Assembly (NCBI GenBank): GCA_012522445.1
Contig: JAAYKL010000103.1
Coordinates: forward strand, 1 to 40,083
DNA: 40,083 bases
From: Myxococcales bacterium
Lineage (GTDB): Bacteria > Myxococcota_A > Polyangia > JAAYKL01
Direction of reading: 5' to 3'
Part shown: piece after piece, positions 26,068 through 33,621 of the stretch
Numbering within the stretch: position 1 is the stretch's first letter
Layout of the letters: every line of letters begins with the position of its first letter
Translations under genes and position numbers: made by a program
Notes under the pieces: model-generated
What the model saw: the letters and a program-made list of their open reading frames with translations, nothing else
Databases searched by the model: none
What the model was told of the DNA's origin: nothing

Positions 26068-27585
26068 ATGGCTTGTGTGGCGTACAAAAAAACAATTCTG
26101 ATGAGCGCGGTCTGGCTACTGGTGCTCTCCTGCAGCAACGACAGCGATTTGTCGCTATCCGCGAACAACGCCGCCAATCACGGCAACGATCCCAATACGC
26201 CACATGCCAGCGACAACACAGTGTCGACGGACAGCTCTCATCCAAGCGCCACAGACACGGATCCGCACAATCACGGCGATAGCAATAACGCCAACAACAA
26301 TGACAACAATGGCGTGGACACATCGCCCCAAACATCCACCGATCCGCCCCCCCTGGTCTTTTTGCCCTGGGATCCCCCCACCTTTAACAACCAGGAACTG
26401 CCTGCGGGCATGCCGGTGGTCAACATTGAAATCAGCGCGGAAGACACCCAAAGCCTCGACGCGAATCCCTACACAGCAGACGATGTACTCGGTGTGTTTA
26501 CCGATGGAAATGGCAAGTCCTACGCCCAGGCGCGCATCAATTACCGCGGCGCCTTCCAACTCAAAAACCTCATTGAACTCACAGGCCTCCGCAACTGGAA
26601 GGTCAAATTTGCCGCCAACAATATGTACCTCAACCGGCGCGAATGGAACTTCAACTACGAGCCGCATTTCCGCCAAAAGCTCGCGCTCGATTTGTTGCGC
26701 TTTGCCGATGTGCGCGTCCCTTCGGCACAACACGTCATCTTGCAAGTCAACGGCCGAAACCAGGGCATGTACCTGCAGTACGAAGACCCCGACAGCAAAA
26801 ACTGGCTCTTCGACATGTTTGGCTACGACGATGGCGACCTCTACAAAGCCGCCCTCGACACGCCCTTACAAAAAGACCACGAAAAGTGCTTCGCCACCTT
26901 TGAAACGCTCGGCACCGATTTTACCAGCGCGCAAAATGGCTACATGTGCCACTACAACAAAAAAACGAACCACAAGAGAGCTCCCTACGACTACACCACC
27001 ATCGGCGAATTCATCGTGGCGCTCAACAACACCCCCGAAAGCGAAATCGAAGACTGGTTTTACGCAAACTTCGACGTCGAGTCCTTTCTCTCCTACCTGG
27101 CCATCAGCAATTTCATCGCCAACTGGGACTCCTATCCGCAGCGCCCCAAAAACTTTTGGATCTATCACAACCCCCGCTCCCAAAACCTGATCTTCATCCC
27201 CTGGGATCTCGACAACACCTTTTACGAGACGAGCATCTGGGACCAATACAACCAGATGGGCACCACCGCCTCGATCTTTTACGAACTCGACAAACACGAC
27301 TACCGCGAGATCCATCCCATTGAGGGCACAGAGCGCCCCCTGGCACGCCGCCTCATCAAAATCCCAGCGGTGCGCCAAGCCTACATCGACCGCTACCGCG
27401 CCCTGGTCGCATCCATGTTGAACCCTGCGTACCTAGGAGCGCGCATCGACGAACTCAATGCCATTGTCTCGCCGCACATCTCCAGCGGTGACCGCACAGA
27501 ACTCTCCAGTGCCAACACCGATATGAAATCTTTTGTCGAAAAACGCCACACCCACGTGACCAACCAACTCAACGCGCAACCGTGA
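26068..27585 (+). CDS. CotH-kinase-family lipoprotein
   Basis: 505-residue exported protein. A hydrophobic signal (10-22) ends at LVLSC, followed by a Ser/Thr/Asp/Asn-rich linker (about 25-95). The CotH domain (about 105-460) has INYRGAFQLKN, LRNWKVKFAAN, LALDLLRFADVRVPSAQHVILQVNGRNQGMYLQYEDPDS and FIPWDLDNTFYET. CotH proteins are atypical kinases first found in spore coats; homologues occur in many non-spore-formers, often beside secreted enzymes. The start at 26068 has AAGGA 8 bases upstream; a longer frame begins inside the TPR gene. It is followed by exonuclease III in a GTGA overlap. Confidence 0.87.
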   Translation: MACVAYKKTILMSAVWLLVLSCSNDSDLSLSANNAANHGNDPNTPHASDNTVSTDSSHPSATDTDPHNHGDSNNANNNDNNGVDTSPQTSTDPPPLVFLPWDPPTFNNQELPAGMPVVNIEISAEDTQSLDANPYTADDVLGVFTDGNGKSYAQARINYRGAFQLKNLIELTGLRNWKVKFAANNMYLNRREWNFNYEPHFRQKLALDLLRFADVRVPSAQHVILQVNGRNQGMYLQYEDPDSKNWLFDMFGYDDGDLYKAALDTPLQKDHEKCFATFETLGTDFTSAQNGYMCHYNKKTNHKRAPYDYTTIGEFIVALNNTPESEIEDWFYANFDVESFLSYLAISNFIANWDSYPQRPKNFWIYHNPRSQNLIFIPWDLDNTFYETSIWDQYNQMGTTASIFYELDKHDYREIHPIEGTERPLARRLIKIPAVRQAYIDRYRALVASMLNPAYLGARIDELNAIVSPHISSGDRTELSSANTDMKSFVEKRHTHVTNQLNAQP

Positions 27586-28334
27586 AACTCATCTCCTGGA
27601 ACGTCAATGGCATCCGCGCCGCCATCCGCAAGGGGGCCGAAGAGAGCCTGCGCGCCCTCGACGCCGACATCTATTGCTTTCAAGAAGTGCGCGCCATGCC
27701 CGAGCAATTTTCGCTCCAAATCGACCATCCCCACAGGCACTGGTACCCCGCACAAAAAGCCGGCTATTCGGGGACGGGCATCGCCGCCAAGTCGCCATTG
27801 TTATCGGTAACGCGCGGCATGGGCATCGACGAACTCGATCAAGAGGGGCGCGTGCTCACCGCTGAGCTGCCCGACTTTTTCTTGGTCAATGTGTACACGC
27901 CCAATTCGGGTCGGGAACTCGCCCGCCTCGACTACCGCACCCAAAAATGGGACACCGCCTTTTTGCAATACGCCAAACAGCTCGAACAAAAAAAACCTGT
28001 CATCGTCTGCGGCGACCTCAACGTGGCACACCGAGAGATTGACTTGGCCAACCCAAAGCAAAACGTCAAAAACGCGGGGTTTACACCGCAAGAGCGCGCC
28101 ACCTTTTCGGCGTTTCTCGATGCGGGTTTCGTCGATACATTTCGCGTCTTCGAATCCGGCGGTGGCCACTACACCTGGTGGAGCAACTTCGGCAATTCCC
28201 GCGCGCGCAACATCGGGTGGCGCATCGACTACTTCATCGTTTCGCAAGCGCTCGTACCACGCCTTCGCTCGGCGGCCATTCACCCCGACATTATGGGTTC
28301 CGATCACTGTCCCGTCTCCCTTGAGATCGCGTAA
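27582..28334 (+). CDS. xth: Exodeoxyribonuclease III (AP endonuclease family)
   Basis: 250-residue Mg-dependent exonuclease and AP endonuclease in base-excision repair. The start is a GTG that overlaps the CotH stop. Residues seen: MKLISWNVNGIRAA (Asn7), Glu35 in YCFQEVRA, CGDLNVAHREIDL with the catalytic Asp and Asn, TWWSNF-NSRARNIGWRIDYF and the terminal GSDHCPVSLEI. Length fits the compact ExoA-type. Its position downstream of the CotH gene looks like read-through rather than function. Confidence 0.93.
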   Translation: MKLISWNVNGIRAAIRKGAEESLRALDADIYCFQEVRAMPEQFSLQIDHPHRHWYPAQKAGYSGTGIAAKSPLLSVTRGMGIDELDQEGRVLTAELPDFFLVNVYTPNSGRELARLDYRTQKWDTAFLQYAKQLEQKKPVIVCGDLNVAHREIDLANPKQNVKNAGFTPQERATFSAFLDAGFVDTFRVFESGGGHYTWWSNFGNSRARNIGWRIDYFIVSQALVPRLRSAAIHPDIMGSDHCPVSLEIA

Positions 28335-28366
28335 CCCACAGCGAAACACACATAAAAGAATCCCGC

Positions 28367-28409
28367 CCGGTGCGGCCATGAAAGGGCCAAAATGCCCGCG
28401 CAGCACCGG
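28367..28409 (+). terminator. Possible terminator-like hairpin after exonuclease III
   Basis: CCGGTGC (28367-28373) pairs with GCACCGG (28403-28409) around a long GC-rich loop that has an inner GGGC/GCCC stem. The T-run that follows (28426-28433) is 16 bases away and belongs better to the spacer of the next promoter, so intrinsic termination is uncertain. Confidence 0.3.
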
Positions 28410-28417
28410 ATAAAAGA

Positions 28418-28447
28418 TTGACAGCTTTTTTTTCACGTGAACATACT
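28418..28447 (+). promoter_or_regulatory. Sigma-70-type promoter of the DUF507 gene
   Basis: Consensus TTGACA (28418-28423), 18-base spacer with a T8 run and the palindrome CACGTG, then CATACT (28442-28447). Predicted start near 28454, about 37 bases before the ATG at 28491. Confidence 0.5.
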
Positions 28448-28490
28448 CCGCCAGTCTCGCATCCCGCCTCCGACGGAAAGAAGGTGCCCC

Positions 28491-29003
28491 ATGAAATTAT
28501 TTCCCGGCAAAATCGACATCATCGCCGCCGAACTCGCACACAGCCTCGCCGCTGAAGAAGCCATCGAAGCCACCGACATCAAAGAAGTCGAAATGGACAT
28601 TGCGGCGGTATTCAAAGAGTATATCCGCGTCGATCGTGAGCTCACCGACCAAGCCAAAGACCTCTGCGAAAAACGCTCACTGCCCTACTCTGCCTTCCCC
28701 AAAATCAAACGCCAACTGGCCGACAAACTCATGTTTCGCATGGGCGAAGACGCGCTCGATTACATCATGGAGCAATTGCTCGGCTGCTTCATGCACAGCC
28801 AATTTGTTGAGGAAATTTTCGCGGAAGACCACGAGATCAAAGTCATCATGCGGCCCATCATCCGCAAGCACACCGAAATTGAAGACAACATCGATGAAGA
28901 GACCCGCCAGCGCATCAAGAACCTCAAAGAGGGCACCGCGGAGTGGGACATCGAGTACCAGCGCGCCAAGGCGCAAGTGATGAAGCGCCGCCAGCTCACC
29001 TAA
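28491..29003 (+). CDS. DUF507 family protein
   Basis: 170 residues, acidic and mostly helical, with no signal peptide. It matches the DUF507 family known from Aquificae and delta-type bacteria: MKLFPGKIDIIAAELAHSLAAEEAIE at the start, then KEVEMDIAAVFKEYIR, and an ending with WDIEYQRAKAQVMKRRQLT. Two related halves of about 85 residues can be seen, each starting with a helix and a charged loop. Function is unknown. AAGAAGG precedes the ATG at 28491; a longer frame at 28437 has no ribosome site. Confidence 0.85.
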   Translation: MKLFPGKIDIIAAELAHSLAAEEAIEATDIKEVEMDIAAVFKEYIRVDRELTDQAKDLCEKRSLPYSAFPKIKRQLADKLMFRMGEDALDYIMEQLLGCFMHSQFVEEIFAEDHEIKVIMRPIIRKHTEIEDNIDEETRQRIKNLKEGTAEWDIEYQRAKAQVMKRRQLT

Positions 29004-29053
29004 GCCCCCCAGGGCAGCGGCGTGCGACGCCCGGCCCTCCACTGAGCCACATC

Positions 29054-29069
29054 GGCCACCTCCGTGGCC
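29054..29069 (+). other. Perfect hairpin downstream of DUF507
   Basis: GGCCAC-CTCC-GTGGCC: a 6-bp stem with a 4-base loop between DUF507 and the cpaF gene. No T-run follows, so it may be a factor-dependent terminator aid or a chance repeat. Confidence 0.35.
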
Positions 29070-29141
29070 ACTTAGGCCGCGACAAATCCCAGACCGAGAA
29101 CTGCTGTTCAACCCGACATTGGGGGGTTGCCGCATTTCGGC

Positions 29142-30437
29142 ATGCGCCTTGCAATCATGGGAAGCATGTCACACGCATTGTCACGCCCCACACCCCCAGG
29201 TGGCGCTCCCTTGTCCATGGACGGAACGCCAGAACTCAGCGCATTGCGCAAGCGAACGCTTTACCAACTGATCGATGAAATCAGTCTGGCGTCGATCCGC
29301 GACGAAAACGACACCCTGCGCCACCGTGTGGAAAACACCATCGATCGCATGCTCTTCTCGGCGGGGCTTGGCAACGCCGTGATGCGCGAAAAACTACGCG
29401 TCGAACTCGCCGACGAGGCGCTGGGGCTCGGACCTTTAGAGGGATTGCTGCGCGACGACGACATCAGCGAAATCATGGTCATCTCGCCGGACAAGATATT
29501 TGTCGAGCGCCGCGGCCGCATTGAACGAGCGGCCTGCACCTTTTCGAGCGCCGATTCAGTGCGCACCGTCATCGAGCGCATCGTCACACCGCTGGGGCGG
29601 CGCATTGACGAATCTTCGCCCATGGTAGATGCGCGACTGCCCGACGGTTCGCGGGTCAACGCTGTTATCCCGCCGCTGGCGATTCAGGGACCGACCATCA
29701 CGATACGCAAGTTTTCCCAGCGCGTGCTGAGCCTAAACGACCTCGTCAAACTGAAGACCCTCTCTGCGTGGATGGCCGAAGGGCTGCAGCGCGCCGTGCA
29801 ATACCGTAAAAACATCGTCATTTCCGGCGGCACAGGCTCTGGAAAGACGACCTTGCTCAACGTGTTGTGCGCTCAAATCCACGGTTGCGAACGCATCATT
29901 ACCATTGAGGACGCGGCGGAACTTCAACTCGATCAACCCCATGTGGTGTCGTTGGAAGCGCGCCTCCCCAACGCCGAAGGGCGCGGCGAGATCACCATTC
30001 GCGACCTAGTGCGGAATGCCCTGCGCATGCGCCCCGATCGCATTATCGTTGGCGAGTGTCGCGGCGGAGAAGCGTTGGACATGTTGCAAGCCATGAACAC
30101 GGGCCACGATGGTTCGATGACCACCACCCACGCCAACTCCCCCTACGAAGCGCTGTTGCGCCTCGAAACCCTCTGCTTGATGTCCGGGGTCGACTTGCCG
30201 CTGCGCGCCATTCGCGAACAAATTTCCCAATCCGTGCACCTCATCGTCCAACAAAAACGCTTTGCCGACGGCAAGCGCCGCATCAGCGCCTTCACCGAAT
30301 TGGCAGGCCTCGACGACGACGGCAACTACCGGCTTCACGATATTTGCCATTACCGCCATCCGCACCGCGGTGACGGCGGCTTCGTGCCCACCGGGCGCGT
30401 AGCGAGCTATGAAGAACAATGGGAGGAAACCACATGA
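29142..30437 (+). CDS. cpaF: CpaF/TadA-type secretion ATPase
   Basis: About 431-residue hexameric ATPase that powers assembly of Tad (Flp) pili or related type II/IV secretion. An N-terminal domain (to about 190) includes [26 protein letters not shown]. The ATPase core has Walker [15 protein letters not shown], the Asp box [10 protein letters not shown], Walker [17 protein letters not shown] and a His box TTTHANSP. The start is unclear: ATGs at 29142, 29157 and 29166 and a TTG at 29127 are in frame with no good ribosome site, so the exact N-terminus is a guess. It overlaps tadB by four bases. Confidence 0.9.
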   Translation: MRLAIMGSMSHALSRPTPPGGAPLSMDGTPELSALRKRTLYQLIDEISLASIRDENDTLRHRVENTIDRMLFSAGLGNAVMREKLRVELADEALGLGPLEGLLRDDDISEIMVISPDKIFVERRGRIERAACTFSSADSVRTVIERIVTPLGRRIDESSPMVDARLPDGSRVNAVIPPLAIQGPTITIRKFSQRVLSLNDLVKLKTLSAWMAEGLQRAVQYRKNIVISGGTGSGKTTLLNVLCAQIHGCERIITIEDAAELQLDQPHVVSLEARLPNAEGRGEITIRDLVRNALRMRPDRIIVGECRGGEALDMLQAMNTGHDGSMTTTHANSPYEALLRLETLCLMSGVDLPLRAIREQISQSVHLIVQQKRFADGKRRISAFTELAGLDDDGNYRLHDICHYRHPHRGDGGFVPTGRVASYEEQWEETT

Positions 30438-31270
30438 TCAGCGCATTGGCCGCAGTTGGCGCGATGCTGGCGACCCTCATGGGAACGGTTGCGATGCAAA
30501 ACAACGCAGACGCCTCTTCTGCAAAAGACAAACAGGACTGGTGGAGCGAAACGTGTCGCTTTGTCATGGCGCCACCCGCCCTGCAAAAACTCCCGTCATG
30601 GCAAAAAGCTCTTTTCATTCCCGGGCTCATCGCCGTGCTGTTTTCGGGTCCCTCGCTCCTATTTATTCTGCTGTTCTTGTTGTTCTTCGTCGGACCCGCG
30701 CTGTGGATCAAACGCGCAGCAAACAACCGGCGAAAACAGCTACACAACCAGGTGGTCCTCTTGCTCACACGACTGAGTGGCGCCCTGCACGCGACGCCCA
30801 ACTTGCACGATGCACTCAACAACATTCAGTCCGCGCTGCCCGAGCCAACCAAGAGCGAATTGGCGCGCGCCACATCGCAACTACACTTGGGCGCTGATCT
30901 CAACCGCGCCTTGCAAGACATGGCGACCCGGTGCCGCATTCCCGCATTGTTTACCGCAGTGCTCACCTTGACCATCGGGCGCAGCAGCGGCGGCGACCTC
31001 GCCCCCATCCTCAAGCACACCGCCGACACCCTGCGCGAAATCGACCGCCTCGAAGGGGTGCTGAAAACCTCCATGGCCGGGGGCATGGGACAGGCCGTGG
31101 TCATGGGGCTCATGCCGCCATTCTTGACGTTGATGCTGCACTTCATCAATCCCGAGTGGCTCCACCCGCTGTGGCACGACCCCATTGGCTGGTGCATCTT
31201 GGCAGCGGTTTGCGTACTCGAGATCATCGCCATTGTCTTGATTCGCCGCATCACCGCAGTGGCCTTGTAA
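30434..31270 (+). CDS. tadB: TadB-like inner-membrane platform protein
   Basis: 278 residues of the type II secretion F-domain family. A hydrophobic N-terminus and a helix pair at about 60-95 come first. The F domain (about 110-235) includes LLTRLSGALHATPNLHDALNNIQSALP and GRSSGGDLAPILKHTADTLREIDRLEG, and there are C-terminal helices around 215-275. GGGAGG precedes the ATG, which overlaps the cpaF stop. It is expected to form the membrane platform with TadC. Confidence 0.85.
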   Translation: MISALAAVGAMLATLMGTVAMQNNADASSAKDKQDWWSETCRFVMAPPALQKLPSWQKALFIPGLIAVLFSGPSLLFILLFLLFFVGPALWIKRAANNRRKQLHNQVVLLLTRLSGALHATPNLHDALNNIQSALPEPTKSELARATSQLHLGADLNRALQDMATRCRIPALFTAVLTLTIGRSSGGDLAPILKHTADTLREIDRLEGVLKTSMAGGMGQAVVMGLMPPFLTLMLHFINPEWLHPLWHDPIGWCILAAVCVLEIIAIVLIRRITAVAL

Positions 31271-31272
31271 CC

Positions 31273-32172
31273 ATGTTTGTCGATCTCGCCCTGCCCTGCG
31301 CCATTTTCTGTGCTGTGAGCGTCGCTGCGATTGCGCACCAAATTGTGCACACACCGCCGCAGTTGTTCAACGGTGGCGTCCGCGAATTGGCCCGCAACCA
31401 CGCCGTAAAAACCTCGTTCTTGGCGCGTCGTTTGTTGCCGCCAATTGAAGCGTTGGCCCAACAACTGCCCGATGTCCCCGCCCTGCAGCGCTTAACAAAC
31501 AAGTGCGACAACGCCGCCAAGATGGCCGCCAATCCATGGGGCATGGGAGGCAAAGAGGTGATCAGCGCGAGTGTTCTCAGCGCTTTATTGGGCGGAGTGG
31601 TCGGCGCATTGATCGTTCACCGCGTTACGGCACATGCGGCGGGCGGCTGGATGATGGGTGCGCTGTTCGGCGGCGTGTTGCCCTACTTTCGGTTTTCGGA
31701 CATCAGCAAGAAGCGCTTCTGGGGCATTCACCGCGACCTCCCCAGCGCCATCGATATGCTGGCGTTGTCCATGCAAGCCGGCCTCGATTTCACGCGCTCT
31801 TTGCACCGTCTCACACTCGAGATGCACGCCGACAATCCGCTGCGATTCGAGCTGGCGCTGGTCCTCGACAGGCTCGCGCTGGGACTCTCTCGGCAAGAGT
31901 CGCTCAAGGAGTTTTACCAGCGCGTCCCCATTCAATCCGTGCGCGACTTTGTCGGCAGCGTCGTCCAGTCTGAAATATACGGCACACCGCTAAAAGAAGC
32001 GCTGACCACCCAGGCCCACACGATGCGCACCATGCGCAGTCAGCAAGCCGAACAAACCGCATCTCGCGCGGCCATTTTGTTGCTCGGCCCATTGATGCTG
32101 ATCTTCTTGTCCGTCTTTTTGCTCCTCTTGGGTCCCTTTATTATCAAGGGAATTCGCGGAGAGCTCTTCTAG
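31273..32172 (+). CDS. tadC: TadC-like inner-membrane platform protein
   Basis: 299 residues of the same F-domain family as TadB. Hydrophobic helices lie near 5-22, 98-115 and 120-140; the F domain (about 160-270) has DLPSAIDMLALSMQAGLDFTRSLHRLT and SEIYGTPLKEALTTQAHTMRTMRSQQAEQ, and the last helix is LGPLMLIFLSVFLLLLGPFII. The ATG comes 2 bases after the tadB stop. The pilin, prepilin peptidase, secretin and CpaB genes expected of a full tad locus are not within the window. Confidence 0.88.
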   Translation: MFVDLALPCAIFCAVSVAAIAHQIVHTPPQLFNGGVRELARNHAVKTSFLARRLLPPIEALAQQLPDVPALQRLTNKCDNAAKMAANPWGMGGKEVISASVLSALLGGVVGALIVHRVTAHAAGGWMMGALFGGVLPYFRFSDISKKRFWGIHRDLPSAIDMLALSMQAGLDFTRSLHRLTLEMHADNPLRFELALVLDRLALGLSRQESLKEFYQRVPIQSVRDFVGSVVQSEIYGTPLKEALTTQAHTMRTMRSQQAEQTASRAAILLLGPLMLIFLSVFLLLLGPFIIKGIRGELF

Positions 32173-32200
32173 CGCTGGGCGCAAAACCGCACGTGCTGAA

Positions 32201-32230
32201 TTGACATTTGCCGCCCCACGCCGGTAGGCT
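32201..32230 (+). promoter_or_regulatory. Candidate promoter of the flavoprotein pair
   Basis: Consensus TTGACA (32201-32206) with an 18-base spacer to TAGGCT (32225-32230), a weak -10. The predicted start near 32237 leaves about 50 bases to the ATG at 32287. Confidence 0.4.
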
Positions 32231-32286
32231 GCCCCCTGTCTTGCGGGCACATGTTAGCGGGCACCACCGCCGCAGAAACGGAAGAG

Positions 32287-33621
32287 ATGAAACCAACCGA
32301 ACACCTCGTTATCGTGGGCAGTGGTATCGCTGGCATCCGCGCCGCCTTGACCGCCCGGGCCACCACCCCCCTGTGTCGCATCACCCTAGTGGGCGACGAA
32401 ACCAGCGGCTTTTACAACCGCATCGCCCTGGCCGCATGGGCCAGCCAGCAACGCCCCCTCGCCGACCTCTTTTGGCATCCGCAAAACTGGCTGCGCACGC
32501 AAAACATCGACACCCGCTACGGGCACCGCGTCACCCGCATCGACGCCAACGCCCACCGCCTTCACCTACAAGACGGCTCCTCCCTCGCCTGGGACCGCCT
32601 CATCCTCGCCACAGGCGCCACCCCTGTTGTGCCGCCCATCCCCGGTGTCGACCTCCCCGGCGTCGCCCCCTTGTGGACCCTGGACCACGCCCATACATTG
32701 CGCCAACGCCTCACCCGCACCGCCCACATCGGAATCATCGGCGGCGGCATCCTGGGCACCGAGCTCGCCCTGGACCTGGCCAGCGCCGGACATCGCGTCA
32801 CCCTAATCGAAGCCGAGCCTCACCTGCTGCCCCAACACCTGCCTCCCAAGGCCGCTGCGCGCCTGGCCCAGCACCTGCAACAACAAGGCATCGCCCTGCA
32901 CCTGGGCACCAGCGCCGCATCCATCACCCGCAGCACCGACACGCTCACCCTGCACCTACAGGACGACACCGCACACCCCGTAGACCACATCGTTCTCAGC
33001 ACCGGCGTCCGCCCCAACGTCTCCTTGGCCCAGGACGCAGGTCTCGACGTCACCTTTGGCATCGTCGTCAACCATTACATGGAAACCAGCGCTCCAGACA
33101 TTCTCGCAGCGGGCAACTGCACTGCGCAAAACGGCACCGGTGCGCTGCTTTGGAACCCGGCCTTCATGCAAGGCGACACCGCCGGACACAACGCCTTTGC
33201 GCACCGCGTCACCCTCCCCCCCATGGTGAGCCCCATTCATTTCAAGGCTGTGGGGTTTCCCCTGTTCATCATCGGGGACAGCGCCCAGGTTCTTCCCGGG
33301 CACCGCCACATTGAATCCGATACCCCGCAGACCTACCGCGCCCTCACCCTCACGCCAGAGGGACGCATCCACAGCGCGGTGTTCGCCGGAGATACCCAGC
33401 GCTATCCCCAGGTTGAAAGAGCCATCGCCACCGGGTACACCGTGCCATCCGCGCTCGCCCATGAGACCGATATCGAAGCCCTCATCTCCGCACTGGCCGC
33501 GCACACCCCCGCCCCCACTGCCTGGGCCTGCCGCACCTGCGGATACACCAGCGACGGACCTGTCGCCCCAACCGTTTGTCCGGTCTGCGCCGTAGGACGC
33601 GACCAATTTTGGGCGGCCTGA
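32287..33621 (+). CDS. FAD/NAD(P)-dependent oxidoreductase with C-terminal rubredoxin-like domain
   Basis: 444 residues. The FAD Rossmann motif is VIVGSGIAGIRAA (8-20), the NAD(P) motif is IGIIGGGILGTELALDLASAG with an acidic end (VTLIEAE), and the second FAD motif is APDILAAGNCTAQNGT. This is the NADH:rubredoxin reductase / nitrite reductase-like class. The last 40 residues hold CRTCGY (Cys415, Cys418) and CPVC (Cys431, Cys434), matching a rubredoxin or rubrerythrin-like iron (or zinc) site, so electrons may pass from NAD(P)H through FAD to iron in one chain. The start at 32287 is preceded by GGAAGAG; ATG 32251 is possible. The CrtISO-like gene overlaps its stop (TGATG). Confidence 0.85.
   Translation: MKPTEHLVIVGSGIAGIRAALTARATTPLCRITLVGDETSGFYNRIALAAWASQQRPLADLFWHPQNWLRTQNIDTRYGHRVTRIDANAHRLHLQDGSSLAWDRLILATGATPVVPPIPGVDLPGVAPLWTLDHAHTLRQRLTRTAHIGIIGGGILGTELALDLASAGHRVTLIEAEPHLLPQHLPPKAAARLAQHLQQQGIALHLGTSAASITRSTDTLTLHLQDDTAHPVDHIVLSTGVRPNVSLAQDAGLDVTFGIVVNHYMETSAPDILAAGNCTAQNGTGALLWNPAFMQGDTAGHNAFAHRVTLPPMVSPIHFKAVGFPLFIIGDSAQVLPGHRHIESDTPQTYRALTLTPEGRIHSAVFAGDTQRYPQVERAIATGYTVPSALAHETDIEALISALAAHTPAPTAWACRTCGYTSDGPVAPTVCPVCAVGRDQFWAA

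Noticed and set aside
28426..28433. T8 run as an intrinsic terminator of exonuclease III
   Set aside because: The nearest stem ends 16 bases earlier, and the run lies inside the spacer of a TTGACA promoter.
32208..33314. 368-codon plus-strand frame, Pro/Arg/His-rich
   Set aside because: Out-of-frame shadow of the rubredoxin-tailed oxidoreductase.
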